Shown one piece after another: positions 26,924 to 34,940 of a stretch of DNA of 64,000 bases; positions within the stretch are counted from its first letter, which is position 1, and every line of letters starts with the position of its first letter. The DNA is from Burkholderia diffusa. Lineage in GTDB: Bacteria; Pseudomonadota; Gammaproteobacteria; Burkholderiales; Burkholderiaceae. The translations under genes were made by a program, and so were the position numbers. The stretch spans positions 78,525-142,524 of the forward strand of contig NZ_CABVPN010000022.1 in NCBI RefSeq assembly GCF_902499115.1, in the 5' to 3' direction. Under the pieces are notes generated by a model that was not told the origin of the DNA, made no database searches, and worked only from the letters and a program-made list of their open reading frames with translations.

Positions 26924-28465
26924 ATGTCTTTTCCCCCTACCGGGCCGGTTGCGATCCGACTCCATCCGAACGACGATGTCGTGATCGCGACGCGCCAGCT
27001 CGTGTCCGGCGACCTGATCGCGTCCGAGGCGCTCGCCGTGTCCGGCCTGATTCCGCCGGGCCACAAGGTGGCCGTGCGCGACATCGCGAAGGGCGAGCCG
27101 GTCAGGCGCTACAACCAGATCATCGGCGTCGCGCGCGAGACGATCGCGCGCGGTCAGCATGTGCACGTGCACAATCTCGGCATGGCCGAGTTTGCGCGCG
27201 AGCACGCGTTCGGCGCTGCCGCGAGTCCGACACGTCTCGACGACACACCGGCGACCTTCCTGGGTATTCGTCGTGACGACGGACGGATCGCGACGCGCAA
27301 CTACATCGGCATACTGACTAGCGTCAATTGCTCCGCCACGGTGGCGCGTGCGATCGCCGATCATTTCCGGCGAGAGGTGAACCCGCGGGCGCTGGCCGAC
27401 TATCCGGACATCGACGGCGTGATCGCGCTCACGCACGGGCTCGGCTGCGGGATCGATTCGCGGGGAGACGGAATCGCGATCCTTCGGCGCACGCTGGCGG
27501 GCTACGCCGCGCATCCGAATTTCCACTCGGTGCTGTTCATCGGTCTCGGTTGCGAGACCAACCAGATCGGCGACGTGCTGCGCGAAGGCGGGCATGCGGA
27601 TGCTGCGCGCCTGCACCACTTCATGATCCAGGAGAGCGGCGGCACGCGCAGGACGATCGAGCGCGGCATCGCGATGGTCACGGACATGCTCGCGGACGCG
27701 AACCGTGCGGTGCGGGTCGCGATGCCGGCGGCGCATCTCGTGGTGGGGCTGCAGTGCGGCGGCTCGGACGGCTACTCGGGCATCTCGGCGAATCCCGCGC
27801 TGGGGGCGGCCGTCGACCGACTGGTACGGCAGGGCGGTACGGCGATCCTTTCCGAGACGCCCGAAATCTACGGCGCCGAGCATCTGCTCACCCGGCGTGC
27901 CGTCAGCCGCGACGTCGGCGAAAAGCTGCTCGCGCGCATCGCGTGGTGGGAAGCCTATTGCGCACGTCACGGCGCCGCGCTGGACAACAATCCGTCGGCC
28001 GGCAACAAGGCGGGCGGGCTCACGACGATCCTCGAGAAATCGCTCGGCGCGATCGCGAAGGCCGGAACCACGAATCTCGTCGACGTATACGAATATGCGC
28101 AGCGTATCGATGCGCGTGGCCTCGTTTTCATGGATTCGCCCGGCTACGACCCGATGTCGGCGACGGGGCAAGTCGCGTCGGGCGCGAACCTGATTTGCTT
28201 CACGACGGGGCGGGGTTCGGCTTACGGCTGTGCGCCGGCGCCGTCGTTGAAACTTGCAACGAATACCGCGCTGTGGGTGCGTCAGGAAGACGACATCGAT
28301 ATCGATTGCGGCGGGGTGATCGACGGTACGTCGAGTGTCGACCAGCTCGGCGCCGCGATCTTCCAGCACATGCTCGACTGCGCGTCCGGCAATCGCTCGA
28401 AAAGCGAGCTGCACGGCTACGGCCAGAACGAATTCGTGCCCTGGCAGGTTGGCGTGATCACCTGA
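26924..28465 (+). CDS. uxaA: UxaA-family altronate dehydratase
   Basis: A 513-residue altronate/galactarate dehydratase that would turn D-altronate into 2-keto-3-deoxygluconate. The N-terminal SAF-like domain (about residues 1-90, DDVVIATRQLVSGDLI) is followed by the catalytic part with metal-ligand cysteines in THGLGCGIDSRGDG, GLGCETNQI, GLQCGGSDGYSGISANPA and TTGRGSAYGCAPAPS. Length matches UxaA. It closes the operon. No KDG kinase or aldolase is linked, so those steps must be encoded elsewhere. Confidence 0.85.
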   Translation: MSFPPTGPVAIRLHPNDDVVIATRQLVSGDLIASEALAVSGLIPPGHKVAVRDIAKGEPVRRYNQIIGVARETIARGQHVHVHNLGMAEFAREHAFGAAASPTRLDDTPATFLGIRRDDGRIATRNYIGILTSVNCSATVARAIADHFRREVNPRALADYPDIDGVIALTHGLGCGIDSRGDGIAILRRTLAGYAAHPNFHSVLFIGLGCETNQIGDVLREGGHADAARLHHFMIQESGGTRRTIERGIAMVTDMLADANRAVRVAMPAAHLVVGLQCGGSDGYSGISANPALGAAVDRLVRQGGTAILSETPEIYGAEHLLTRRAVSRDVGEKLLARIAWWEAYCARHGAALDNNPSAGNKAGGLTTILEKSLGAIAKAGTTNLVDVYEYAQRIDARGLVFMDSPGYDPMSATGQVASGANLICFTTGRGSAYGCAPAPSLKLATNTALWVRQEDDIDIDCGGVIDGTSSVDQLGAAIFQHMLDCASGNRSKSELHGYGQNEFVPWQVGVIT

Positions 28466-28486
28466 TCGCGTTTTGCTCGTTGCGGT

Positions 28487-28612
28487 GTGGCCCGGATGAC
28501 GGTGTCGCGCGCGCTGCGAGCACTGACGGCCGAACGCGTGCTGACCCTCACCCTGTCGGCACATACGATCACGCTCGAGGCCCTGATTCCCGGCAGGGAG
28601 TGGCGCATAATG
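28487..28612 (+). pseudogene. Remnant of a GntR/HutC-type helix-turn-helix
   Basis: From a GTG at 28487 the frame reads VARMTVSRALRALTAERVLT, very close to the recognition-helix region of HutC-type GntR regulators (VSRMTVNRALRELTAEGLL). No DNA-binding N-terminus or ligand domain accompanies it, and the frame soon turns into unrelated residues before the cyclase gene at 28647. It is probably a leftover of a deleted regulator. Confidence 0.4.
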
Positions 28613-28646
28613 TTTCGAGGTCGACCCTTGGCTGGAAGAGGGTTTT

Positions 28647-31600
28647 ATGCGCTGCACAATATGCGGGTCCGAGAATCCTCCCGGTGCGAGGTTCTGCCAG
28701 GAATGCCAGGCCGTGCTGTCCCGCACGTGTCCGCAATGCGGGCATGAGGCGGCGCCCGCGGCCCGCTTCTGCAGCCATTGCGGAACGTCGCTGACACCAC
28801 CCGCCGCCGCGCCGTCGTTTTCCCGACCGTCGGGCCGCGAACCGCCACCCACCCCGATTCATTACACACCCGATCATCTTGCCGAGCGCATCCGTGCCGA
28901 ACACGCGGCCATGGAAGCGCGCGGCGAGCCCGCCGGCGAGCGCAAGACCGTTACCGCGCTGTTCGCCGACATGGCCGGGTCGACCGCGCTGATCCACGAT
29001 CTCGATCCCGAAGTGGCGCATCGCCTGATCGTCCCCGTGGTCGAGCTGATGATGGAAGCGGTCCACTACTACGAGGGATACGTCGCGAAATCGCTCGGCG
29101 ACGGCATCCTCGCGTTGTTCGGCGCACCGATCGCCCACGAAGACCATGCGCAGCGCGCGCTGTTCGCCGCATTGCGCATGCAGCAGGCGATGCGGCAGCA
29201 TGGCGACCGCATTCGTCTGCAGGAAGGCATTCCTCTGCAGATTCGCGTCGGCGTTCATACGGGCGAAGTCGTCGTCCGTTCCATCCGCACCGTCGACCTG
29301 CACACCGAATACGATCCGCTCGGGCATACGATCCACATCGCGTCGCGGATCGAGGGCATCGCCACGCCCACGTCGATTCTCGTCAGCGAGTCCACCCATA
29401 AGCTCGCCGAAGGCTATTTCGAGTTCAAGGCGCTGGGCGCGACACAACTCAAGGGCATTCCCGCGCCGCTGTGCGTATACGAGGTGCTTGGCCTGGGCGC
29501 TTTGCGCACGCGCCTGCAACTGGCGGCACATCGCGGTCTCGCGCGCTTCGTCGGTCGCGAGACGGAAATGGAGCATCTGAACCGTGCGCTGGAGGCCATG
29601 AGGTCGGGGCACGGGCGCGTCGTCGGTGTCGTGGGGGAGGCGGGCGTCGGGAAGTCTCGTCTGTTCCACGAGTTCAAGGAGCGCTCGCGACGTGGCGCGC
29701 TGGTGCTGGAGACGTTCTCGGTCTCGCACGGCAAGGCGTTTCCCAATTTACCGCTCATCGAACTCCTGAAGAACTATTTCCAGATCACGACGCAGGACGA
29801 CGAGCGGCGCTGCCGGGAGAAGGTGATCGGCAAGGCGCTCGCGCTCGAGCGCAGTTTCGAGGACCTCGTGCCCTACGTCCTCTATCTGCTTGGAATCGGC
29901 GAGGGCGGGTCGGTACTCGTCGACATGGATCCGCAAATCCGGCGCGACCGCACCTTCGACGCGATCAGGCAGCTTCTCGTGCGAGAGAGCTGGAATCAGC
30001 CGGTCCATTTGCTGTTCGAGGATCTGCAATGGCTCGACCGCGAAACGGAAGCGTTTCTCACCTACCTGGTCGACCACGTGCCCGACGCACGCATCCTGCT
30101 TCTCGTGAACTACCGGCCCGAATATCAGCCCGCATGGGCCGGCGCGGATCATTGCAGCAGGATCCGGCTCGAACCGCTTGGCCCGTCCGATGCGCAAGGA
30201 CTGCTCGCGGTGCTGCTCGGCGAGGATCGCACGCTCGTGCCGCTCAAGCAGCTCATTCTGGAGAAGACGGAGGGCAACCCGTTCTTCATGGAGGAAGTGG
30301 TCCAGACGCTCGTGGAAGAGCAATCGCTGCTCGGCGATGCCGGGCGTTATCACATCGTCGAGACCCCGACGACGCTGCACATTCCCACCACCGTGCAGGG
30401 CGTGCTGGCCGCGCGTATCGACCGGCTTCCCATCGAGGAAAAGGAGCTGCTGCAGGCGCTCGCGGTGATTGGCCACGAATTCCCGTTCAGTCTGATCCGG
30501 CAAATTTGCGGTGAGGCGCCGGCGCGCGACGACGAACTGCGTCGTCTGCTTGCCCACCTGGAAGAAGCGGAGTTCATCTTCGAGCGCCCGGCCTTTCCCG
30601 AAGTCAATTACTCGTTCAAGCACGCGCTGACCCAGGAAGTGGCCGGGCGCTCGTTGCTTACGGAGCGGCGCACCACGCTGCACGAGCGCACCGCGCAGGC
30701 GATCGAGATGCTGTTCCCGACGCGCATCGCCGATTACTGCAGCGAACTTGCGCACCACTACGGTCAGAGCGGAAACATTCCCAAGGCAGTCGAATACCTG
30801 CATCGCGCGGCACAGCAGGCGCTGCGCCATGCCGCCCATCACGATGCGATGAATCACCTTGGAGCGGCGCTTGCGTTGCTGAAGGGCCTGCCGGACACAC
30901 CCATGCGTGCGCATTGGGAACTGACGGTGCTGCTTTCCCTCGGGCCCGTCCTGATGGACGTGCGCGGGTATGGCGCGACGGAGGTTGGCACGACCTATAC
31001 GCGTGCGCTCGATTTGTGCGAGCGCACGGGCGAGGCATCGCAGCGCTTTGCGACGCAGCTGGGATTGCGGATGTACCACCTGGTGCGCGGCGAGTACGCT
31101 CTCGCGACCGATCTCGGCAAGCAGATGCTCGTAACCGCAAGGAATGCGAATGATCCAGGTCTCCTCGTCGAGGCGCACAGTGCACTGGGCTCGTGCTTTT
31201 TCCTGCAGGGCGATTTCGGCACGGCTCGCACACACCTGGAACAGGCCCTTGCGATCTACGATCCGGAGCAGCATCAGGCGCACGTCTTCGCACATGGAGT
31301 GGATCCCGGTATCCGGGCGCTCAGTTTCCTCGTGCTGACCTTGTGGATTCAGGGGTATCCCGACCAGGCGCTCAAGCGCAGCGTTGAAGCACTTGCGCTC
31401 GCACGGCATCTTTCTTATGGGCCGTCTCTGGCGTTCAGCCTGACCTACACGGCGCACTTGCATCAACTGAGGCGGGAGCCGATGCTTGCCGCCGAGCGCG
31501 CGGACGCGGTCATTGCCGTGTCGACCGAGCACGGATTGCCGTACTGGCTCGCCTGGGGAACGCTTCTGCGAGGCTGGGCGATGAGCGCGCAAGGAGACAT

Positions 31601-32102
31601 CCAGGGCGGCATCGCGCAGATGCGGCTGGGCCTCGACGCGCAGCGGGCAGCGGGCGGCGAAGATCAGCGGCCTTATTGTCTTGCGTTGCTCGCCGACAGT
31701 TACTGGCGCGCGGGTGACGAGCGGGCCGCCCTGGACATGCTGGAAGAGGCGACGACGATCGTCGAGCACTCCGGCGAGCATTGCTACGAGGCCGAGCTGT
31801 ACCGGCTCACGGGAATCTATCTGGCCGGCGCGGCGAGCAAGGAGGGGGCTGCCGCCACACGTGATGACGAAGCGGTTGACTGTTTTCATCGGGCGATCGC
31901 GCGCGCGCGCCGGCAGGGTGCCAGAGCGCTGGAATTGCGAGCAGCATCGGACCTCGCTCGGCTACTGCAACGACAGGGGAAGATCGTCGAGGCAAGGCAG
32001 GCGCTGTCCGAGGTGTACGCCTGGTTCACGGAAGGATTCGACACGTGCGATCTGCGAGAGGCGAAAGCGCTGCTGGATGCCTTGGACGGGCGCGCAGAAT
32101 GA
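28647..32102 (+). CDS. Zinc-ribbon / class III nucleotide cyclase-like / AAA ATPase / TPR protein
   Basis: An 1151-residue multidomain signalling protein. Residues 1-50 hold two zinc ribbons (CTICGSENPPGARFCQEC and CPQCGHEAAPAARFCSHC). Residues about 95-275 are a class III cyclase domain with metal-binding aspartates in ALFADMAGSTAL and KSLGDGILALFG. The next segment has an NTPase core with Walker A GEAGVGKSR and likely Walker B LLFEDLQWLD, as in MalT-like STAND ATPases. The remainder is TPR-like helices (YLHRAAQQALRHAAHHDAMN and later repeats). In the cyclase, the catalytic asparagine position is histidine (LGHTIHIASR), so cyclase activity is doubtful. It stands alone with GGAAGAGG before the ATG. 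Confidence 0.82.
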   Translation: MRCTICGSENPPGARFCQECQAVLSRTCPQCGHEAAPAARFCSHCGTSLTPPAAAPSFSRPSGREPPPTPIHYTPDHLAERIRAEHAAMEARGEPAGERKTVTALFADMAGSTALIHDLDPEVAHRLIVPVVELMMEAVHYYEGYVAKSLGDGILALFGAPIAHEDHAQRALFAALRMQQAMRQHGDRIRLQEGIPLQIRVGVHTGEVVVRSIRTVDLHTEYDPLGHTIHIASRIEGIATPTSILVSESTHKLAEGYFEFKALGATQLKGIPAPLCVYEVLGLGALRTRLQLAAHRGLARFVGRETEMEHLNRALEAMRSGHGRVVGVVGEAGVGKSRLFHEFKERSRRGALVLETFSVSHGKAFPNLPLIELLKNYFQITTQDDERRCREKVIGKALALERSFEDLVPYVLYLLGIGEGGSVLVDMDPQIRRDRTFDAIRQLLVRESWNQPVHLLFEDLQWLDRETEAFLTYLVDHVPDARILLLVNYRPEYQPAWAGADHCSRIRLEPLGPSDAQGLLAVLLGEDRTLVPLKQLILEKTEGNPFFMEEVVQTLVEEQSLLGDAGRYHIVETPTTLHIPTTVQGVLAARIDRLPIEEKELLQALAVIGHEFPFSLIRQICGEAPARDDELRRLLAHLEEAEFIFERPAFPEVNYSFKHALTQEVAGRSLLTERRTTLHERTAQAIEMLFPTRIADYCSELAHHYGQSGNIPKAVEYLHRAAQQALRHAAHHDAMNHLGAALALLKGLPDTPMRAHWELTVLLSLGPVLMDVRGYGATEVGTTYTRALDLCERTGEASQRFATQLGLRMYHLVRGEYALATDLGKQMLVTARNANDPGLLVEAHSALGSCFFLQGDFGTARTHLEQALAIYDPEQHQAHVFAHGVDPGIRALSFLVLTLWIQGYPDQALKRSVEALALARHLSYGPSLAFSLTYTAHLHQLRREPMLAAERADAVIAVSTEHGLPYWLAWGTLLRGWAMSAQGDIQGGIAQMRLGLDAQRAAGGEDQRPYCLALLADSYWRAGDERAALDMLEEATTIVEHSGEHCYEAELYRLTGIYLAGAASKEGAAATRDDEAVDCFHRAIARARRQGARALELRAASDLARLLQRQGKIVEARQALSEVYAWFTEGFDTCDLREAKALLDALDGRAE

Positions 32103-32194
32103 ATGGGCCTGCGACGCACGACGACGTATCGCGTGACGACGCACCGTCCATGACCTGCCGTTGTTCCGTATAGCGAAGAACTGGGGAGACGGAC

Positions 32195-33244
32195 ATGACG
32201 ATTACGCACACACGACGCCGCAACGATCTGCCGCGCAAACCGATCGCGCTGGCCTTGCAGGGGGGCGGGATGCACGGTGCCTTCACCTGGGGCGTGCTTG
32301 ACCGGCTGCTCGAAGACGGCAGGCTCGAAATAGAGGGTGTCAGTGCAACCAGTGCCGGCGCGATGAACGCCGCCGTACTCGCGTACGGGCTGCAACAAGG
32401 CGGCGAAGACGGCGCGCGTCAGGCACTGCACGACTTCTGGCAGGCGGTCGCACGATCGGCGGAGCACTACAACCCGCTGCGCTGGGTGCCGTGGCTGAAG
32501 GGTACGCACAGCTTCGGGCTCGATCATTCGCCGCTCTATGCGTTCGCCGACATGATGCTGCGCGTCTTTTCGCCGTATCAGTTCAATCCGAACAACCTGA
32601 ATCCGCTGCGCGAAGTGCTCGAAAGCCACGTCGATTTCGACGCACTGCGCAAGCACTGTCCGATCCGGTTGTACCTGTGCGCTACCAACGTCGAGACGGG
32701 GAAGATACGCATCTTCACGGGCGAGGACGTCAGTGCGGACGCGGTGCTGGCCTCGGCATGCGTGCCGACACTGTTCCAGGCGGTCTCGATCGATGGCGAA
32801 TATTTCTGGGACGGCGGCTACATGGGCAATCCGGCCATCTATCCGCTCATCTACAATTGCGCGACGCGCGACGTCGTGATCGTGCACATCAATCCGCTCG
32901 TGCGACGCGGCGTGCCGATCACGGCCGCGGAAATCCTCAATCGCATCAGCGAGATCAGTTTCAATTCGTCGCTGATGCGCGAGATGCGGGCGATCGCGTT
33001 CGTCACCGACCTGATCCAGCAGGGCACGATCGATCGCGGCGAGATGAAGGAAATGCTGATCCATTCGATTCGCGCCGACGACGCCATGTGCGCGTTGAGC
33101 GTATCGAGCAAGTACAACGCGGATTGGGCATTTCTCAGCGAACTGCATGACCACGGTCGGCGCGAAGCCGACGCATGGCTTGCGCATCACTACGGAAACA
33201 TCGGGCAGCGGTCGAGTATCGACATCCGCAGGGAGTTTCTCTGA
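32195..33244 (+). CDS. Patatin-like phospholipase family protein
   Basis: A 349-residue patatin-fold hydrolase. The oxyanion loop is LALQGGGMHGAFTWG, the nucleophile elbow reads VSATSAGAMNAA and the catalytic aspartate lies in FWDGGYMGNP. The usual GxSxG thus begins with Ala (A-T-S-A-G), but Ser and Asp of the dyad are both kept. No signal peptide or membrane segment is seen, so it should be cytosolic unless secreted by another route. GGAGA precedes the ATG. It lies 92 bases after the cyclase-like gene; a functional link is not shown. Confidence 0.85.
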   Translation: MTITHTRRRNDLPRKPIALALQGGGMHGAFTWGVLDRLLEDGRLEIEGVSATSAGAMNAAVLAYGLQQGGEDGARQALHDFWQAVARSAEHYNPLRWVPWLKGTHSFGLDHSPLYAFADMMLRVFSPYQFNPNNLNPLREVLESHVDFDALRKHCPIRLYLCATNVETGKIRIFTGEDVSADAVLASACVPTLFQAVSIDGEYFWDGGYMGNPAIYPLIYNCATRDVVIVHINPLVRRGVPITAAEILNRISEISFNSSLMREMRAIAFVTDLIQQGTIDRGEMKEMLIHSIRADDAMCALSVSSKYNADWAFLSELHDHGRREADAWLAHHYGNIGQRSSIDIRREFL

Positions 33245-33307
33245 ACGCATCGCGGTAATGTCGGCATGGGGCGATCATGCGCAGACGCCCCGGGCCAAGG
33301 AGCGAAC

Positions 33308-33928
33308 GTGAGCCGGATGCAGGAGCGGTTCGTCGCGTTGTGGTCGTGCAGCGGCGGGGCAGATGCCGAGGGTGTCTATCGGATGCTGGCGCGATGCTAT
33401 GCGGAGCCGGCGCGCCATTACCACACGCTCGTCCACGTGCGGCGATGCTTGCGCCAGTTCGACCTGGCACGCGAGTCGATTCCCGAACCGGACGCCGTCG
33501 AACTCGCGCTCTGGTTCCATGACGTGATCTTCGTGCCCGGCGCGAAGGACAACGAGCAGAACAGCGCGGACTGGTTCCGGCGCCGGGCGGGCGAGCGAAT
33601 CCGCGCCTGCGACCACATTTGCGCGATGATTCTCGCGACGACCCACTCGGGTATTGCCGCAGGACTGGATACCCGTTTCGTCTGCGACATCGACCTGGCC
33701 GTGCTCGGTGCTTCCCGCAGCCGGTTTCGCGAAGACGGCCGGCGTCTGCGGGCGGAGCGTCCCGATCTTGACGACCGGGCCTACGACCTTCATGAGCGAA
33801 CCATTCTGCGCGGGCTGCTCGTGCGTCCGCGCATCTATCTGACGGACTTCTTCTACACGCGTTGCGAGATGCAGGCCCGCAGGAATTTGAGCTGGCGGCT
33901 CGGTTTGCCGGTTTCCGAATCGGAATGA
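33308..33928 (+). CDS. HD-superfamily metal-dependent phosphohydrolase-like protein
   Basis: A 206-residue protein resembling the predicted HD-superfamily hydrolases of the COG4339 type. It has HYHTLVHVRRCL near residue 37, the HD pair in LALWFHDVIF near residue 70, DNEQNSADWF, a metal-ligand histidine in ATTHSG and the distal aspartate in CDIDLAVLG. The start is taken as GTG 33308 because AAGGAG lies five bases before it; an upstream ATG at 33266 lacks one. The substrate is unknown. Confidence 0.72.
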   Translation: MSRMQERFVALWSCSGGADAEGVYRMLARCYAEPARHYHTLVHVRRCLRQFDLARESIPEPDAVELALWFHDVIFVPGAKDNEQNSADWFRRRAGERIRACDHICAMILATTHSGIAAGLDTRFVCDIDLAVLGASRSRFREDGRRLRAERPDLDDRAYDLHERTILRGLLVRPRIYLTDFFYTRCEMQARRNLSWRLGLPVSESE

Positions 33929-34083
33929 AGAACGGCTGCGCCGACGTGATGATCGATCGAAGCGGTGCTCGAGCCCGGGCGATTGCCGTCTGAATTTTTG
34001 GGGGCCGGAATGAAGCGTCGCGCCGGTATTGCCCGTCAGCCCGCTCGCTACCCAAACTTAAACGAAATGTGACCCCTTCCCGC

Positions 34084-34097
34084 TGCAAAATTTTGCA
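34084..34097. promoter_or_regulatory. 14-bp perfect palindrome upstream of the two-component operon
   Basis: TGCAAAATTTTGCA, a perfect AT-centred palindrome 124 bases before the response-regulator start. It stands out in GC-rich surroundings and fits a dimeric regulator site. The rest of 33929-34220 shows no gene. Confidence 0.4.
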
Positions 34098-34220
34098 CAA
34101 TGGCGGCAGCGCGGCGTTGCTGCCGCGATTCGCCCTCGCTGGCCGGTCTTTCGGCCCTGGGCAGACCAGAACCCGTCTTTCGACTTCCGGAACCACTACG
34201 ACGTGCCGCCGCCGACCGCC

Positions 34221-34940
34221 ATGGACCACCCCAAACGCATCCTGATCGTCGAGGACGATGCCGACATCGCCGACGTGCTGAGCCTGCACCTGCGCGACGA
34301 GCGCTACGAAGTGGTTCACAGCGCGGACGGCACGGAAGGGCTGCGCCTGCTCGAACAGGGCAACTGGGACGCACTGATCCTCGACCTGATGCTGCCCGGC
34401 GTCGACGGCCTGGAAATCTGCCGGCGCGCGCGCGCGATGGCGCGCTACACGCCGATCATCATCACGAGCGCACGCTCGAGCGAGGTGCACCGAATCCTCG
34501 GCCTCGAGCTCGGCGCCGACGACTACCTCGCGAAGCCGTTCTCGGTGCTCGAACTCGTCGCGCGGGTCAAGGCGTTGCTGCGGCGCGTCGACGCGCTCGC
34601 GCGCGATTCGCGGATCGACGCGGGCACGCTCGACGTGGCCGGGCTGTCGATCGACCCGATCGCGCGCGAAGCTGCCGTCAATGGCGCGCGCATCGACCTC
34701 ACGCCGCGCGAGTTCGACCTGCTGTATTTCTTCGCGCGGCATCCGGGCAAGGTGTTCTCGCGGATGGACCTGCTCAATGCCGTGTGGGGCTACCAGCACG
34801 AAGGCTATGAACACACGGTGAACACCCACATCAACCGGTTGCGCGCGAAGATCGAGGCCGATCCGGCCGAACCCGTGCGCATCCTCACCGTGTGGGGACG
34901 CGGCTACAAGCTCGCCGCGCCGGATCAGCGGGACACGTGA
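34221..34940 (+). CDS. OmpR/PhoB-family response regulator
   Basis: A 239-residue regulator. The receiver domain (about residues 1-115) has the acidic pair in LIVEDDADIA, the phosphoacceptor aspartate in DALILDLMLPG, Thr/Ser in IIITSAR and the lysine in DDYLAKPF. A winged-helix DNA-binding domain follows (LTPREFDLLYFFARHPGKVF, then YEHTVNTHINRLRAKIE). ATG 34221 is preferred over GTG 34203 because family members start just before KRILIVEDD. The stop overlaps the kinase start (TGATG). A 14-bp palindrome upstream may be its own operator. Confidence 0.9.
   Translation: MDHPKRILIVEDDADIADVLSLHLRDERYEVVHSADGTEGLRLLEQGNWDALILDLMLPGVDGLEICRRARAMARYTPIIITSARSSEVHRILGLELGADDYLAKPFSVLELVARVKALLRRVDALARDSRIDAGTLDVAGLSIDPIAREAAVNGARIDLTPREFDLLYFFARHPGKVFSRMDLLNAVWGYQHEGYEHTVNTHINRLRAKIEADPAEPVRILTVWGRGYKLAAPDQRDT

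Noticed and set aside
25412..28852. An 1146-codon open frame on the minus strand
   Set aside because: It lies opposite three well-supported genes (dehydratase end, transporter, uxaA) and has the Arg/His-rich composition of a GC shadow.
29748..31889. A 713-codon minus-strand frame
   Set aside because: It is antisense to the cyclase/AAA/TPR gene with no recognisable domain.
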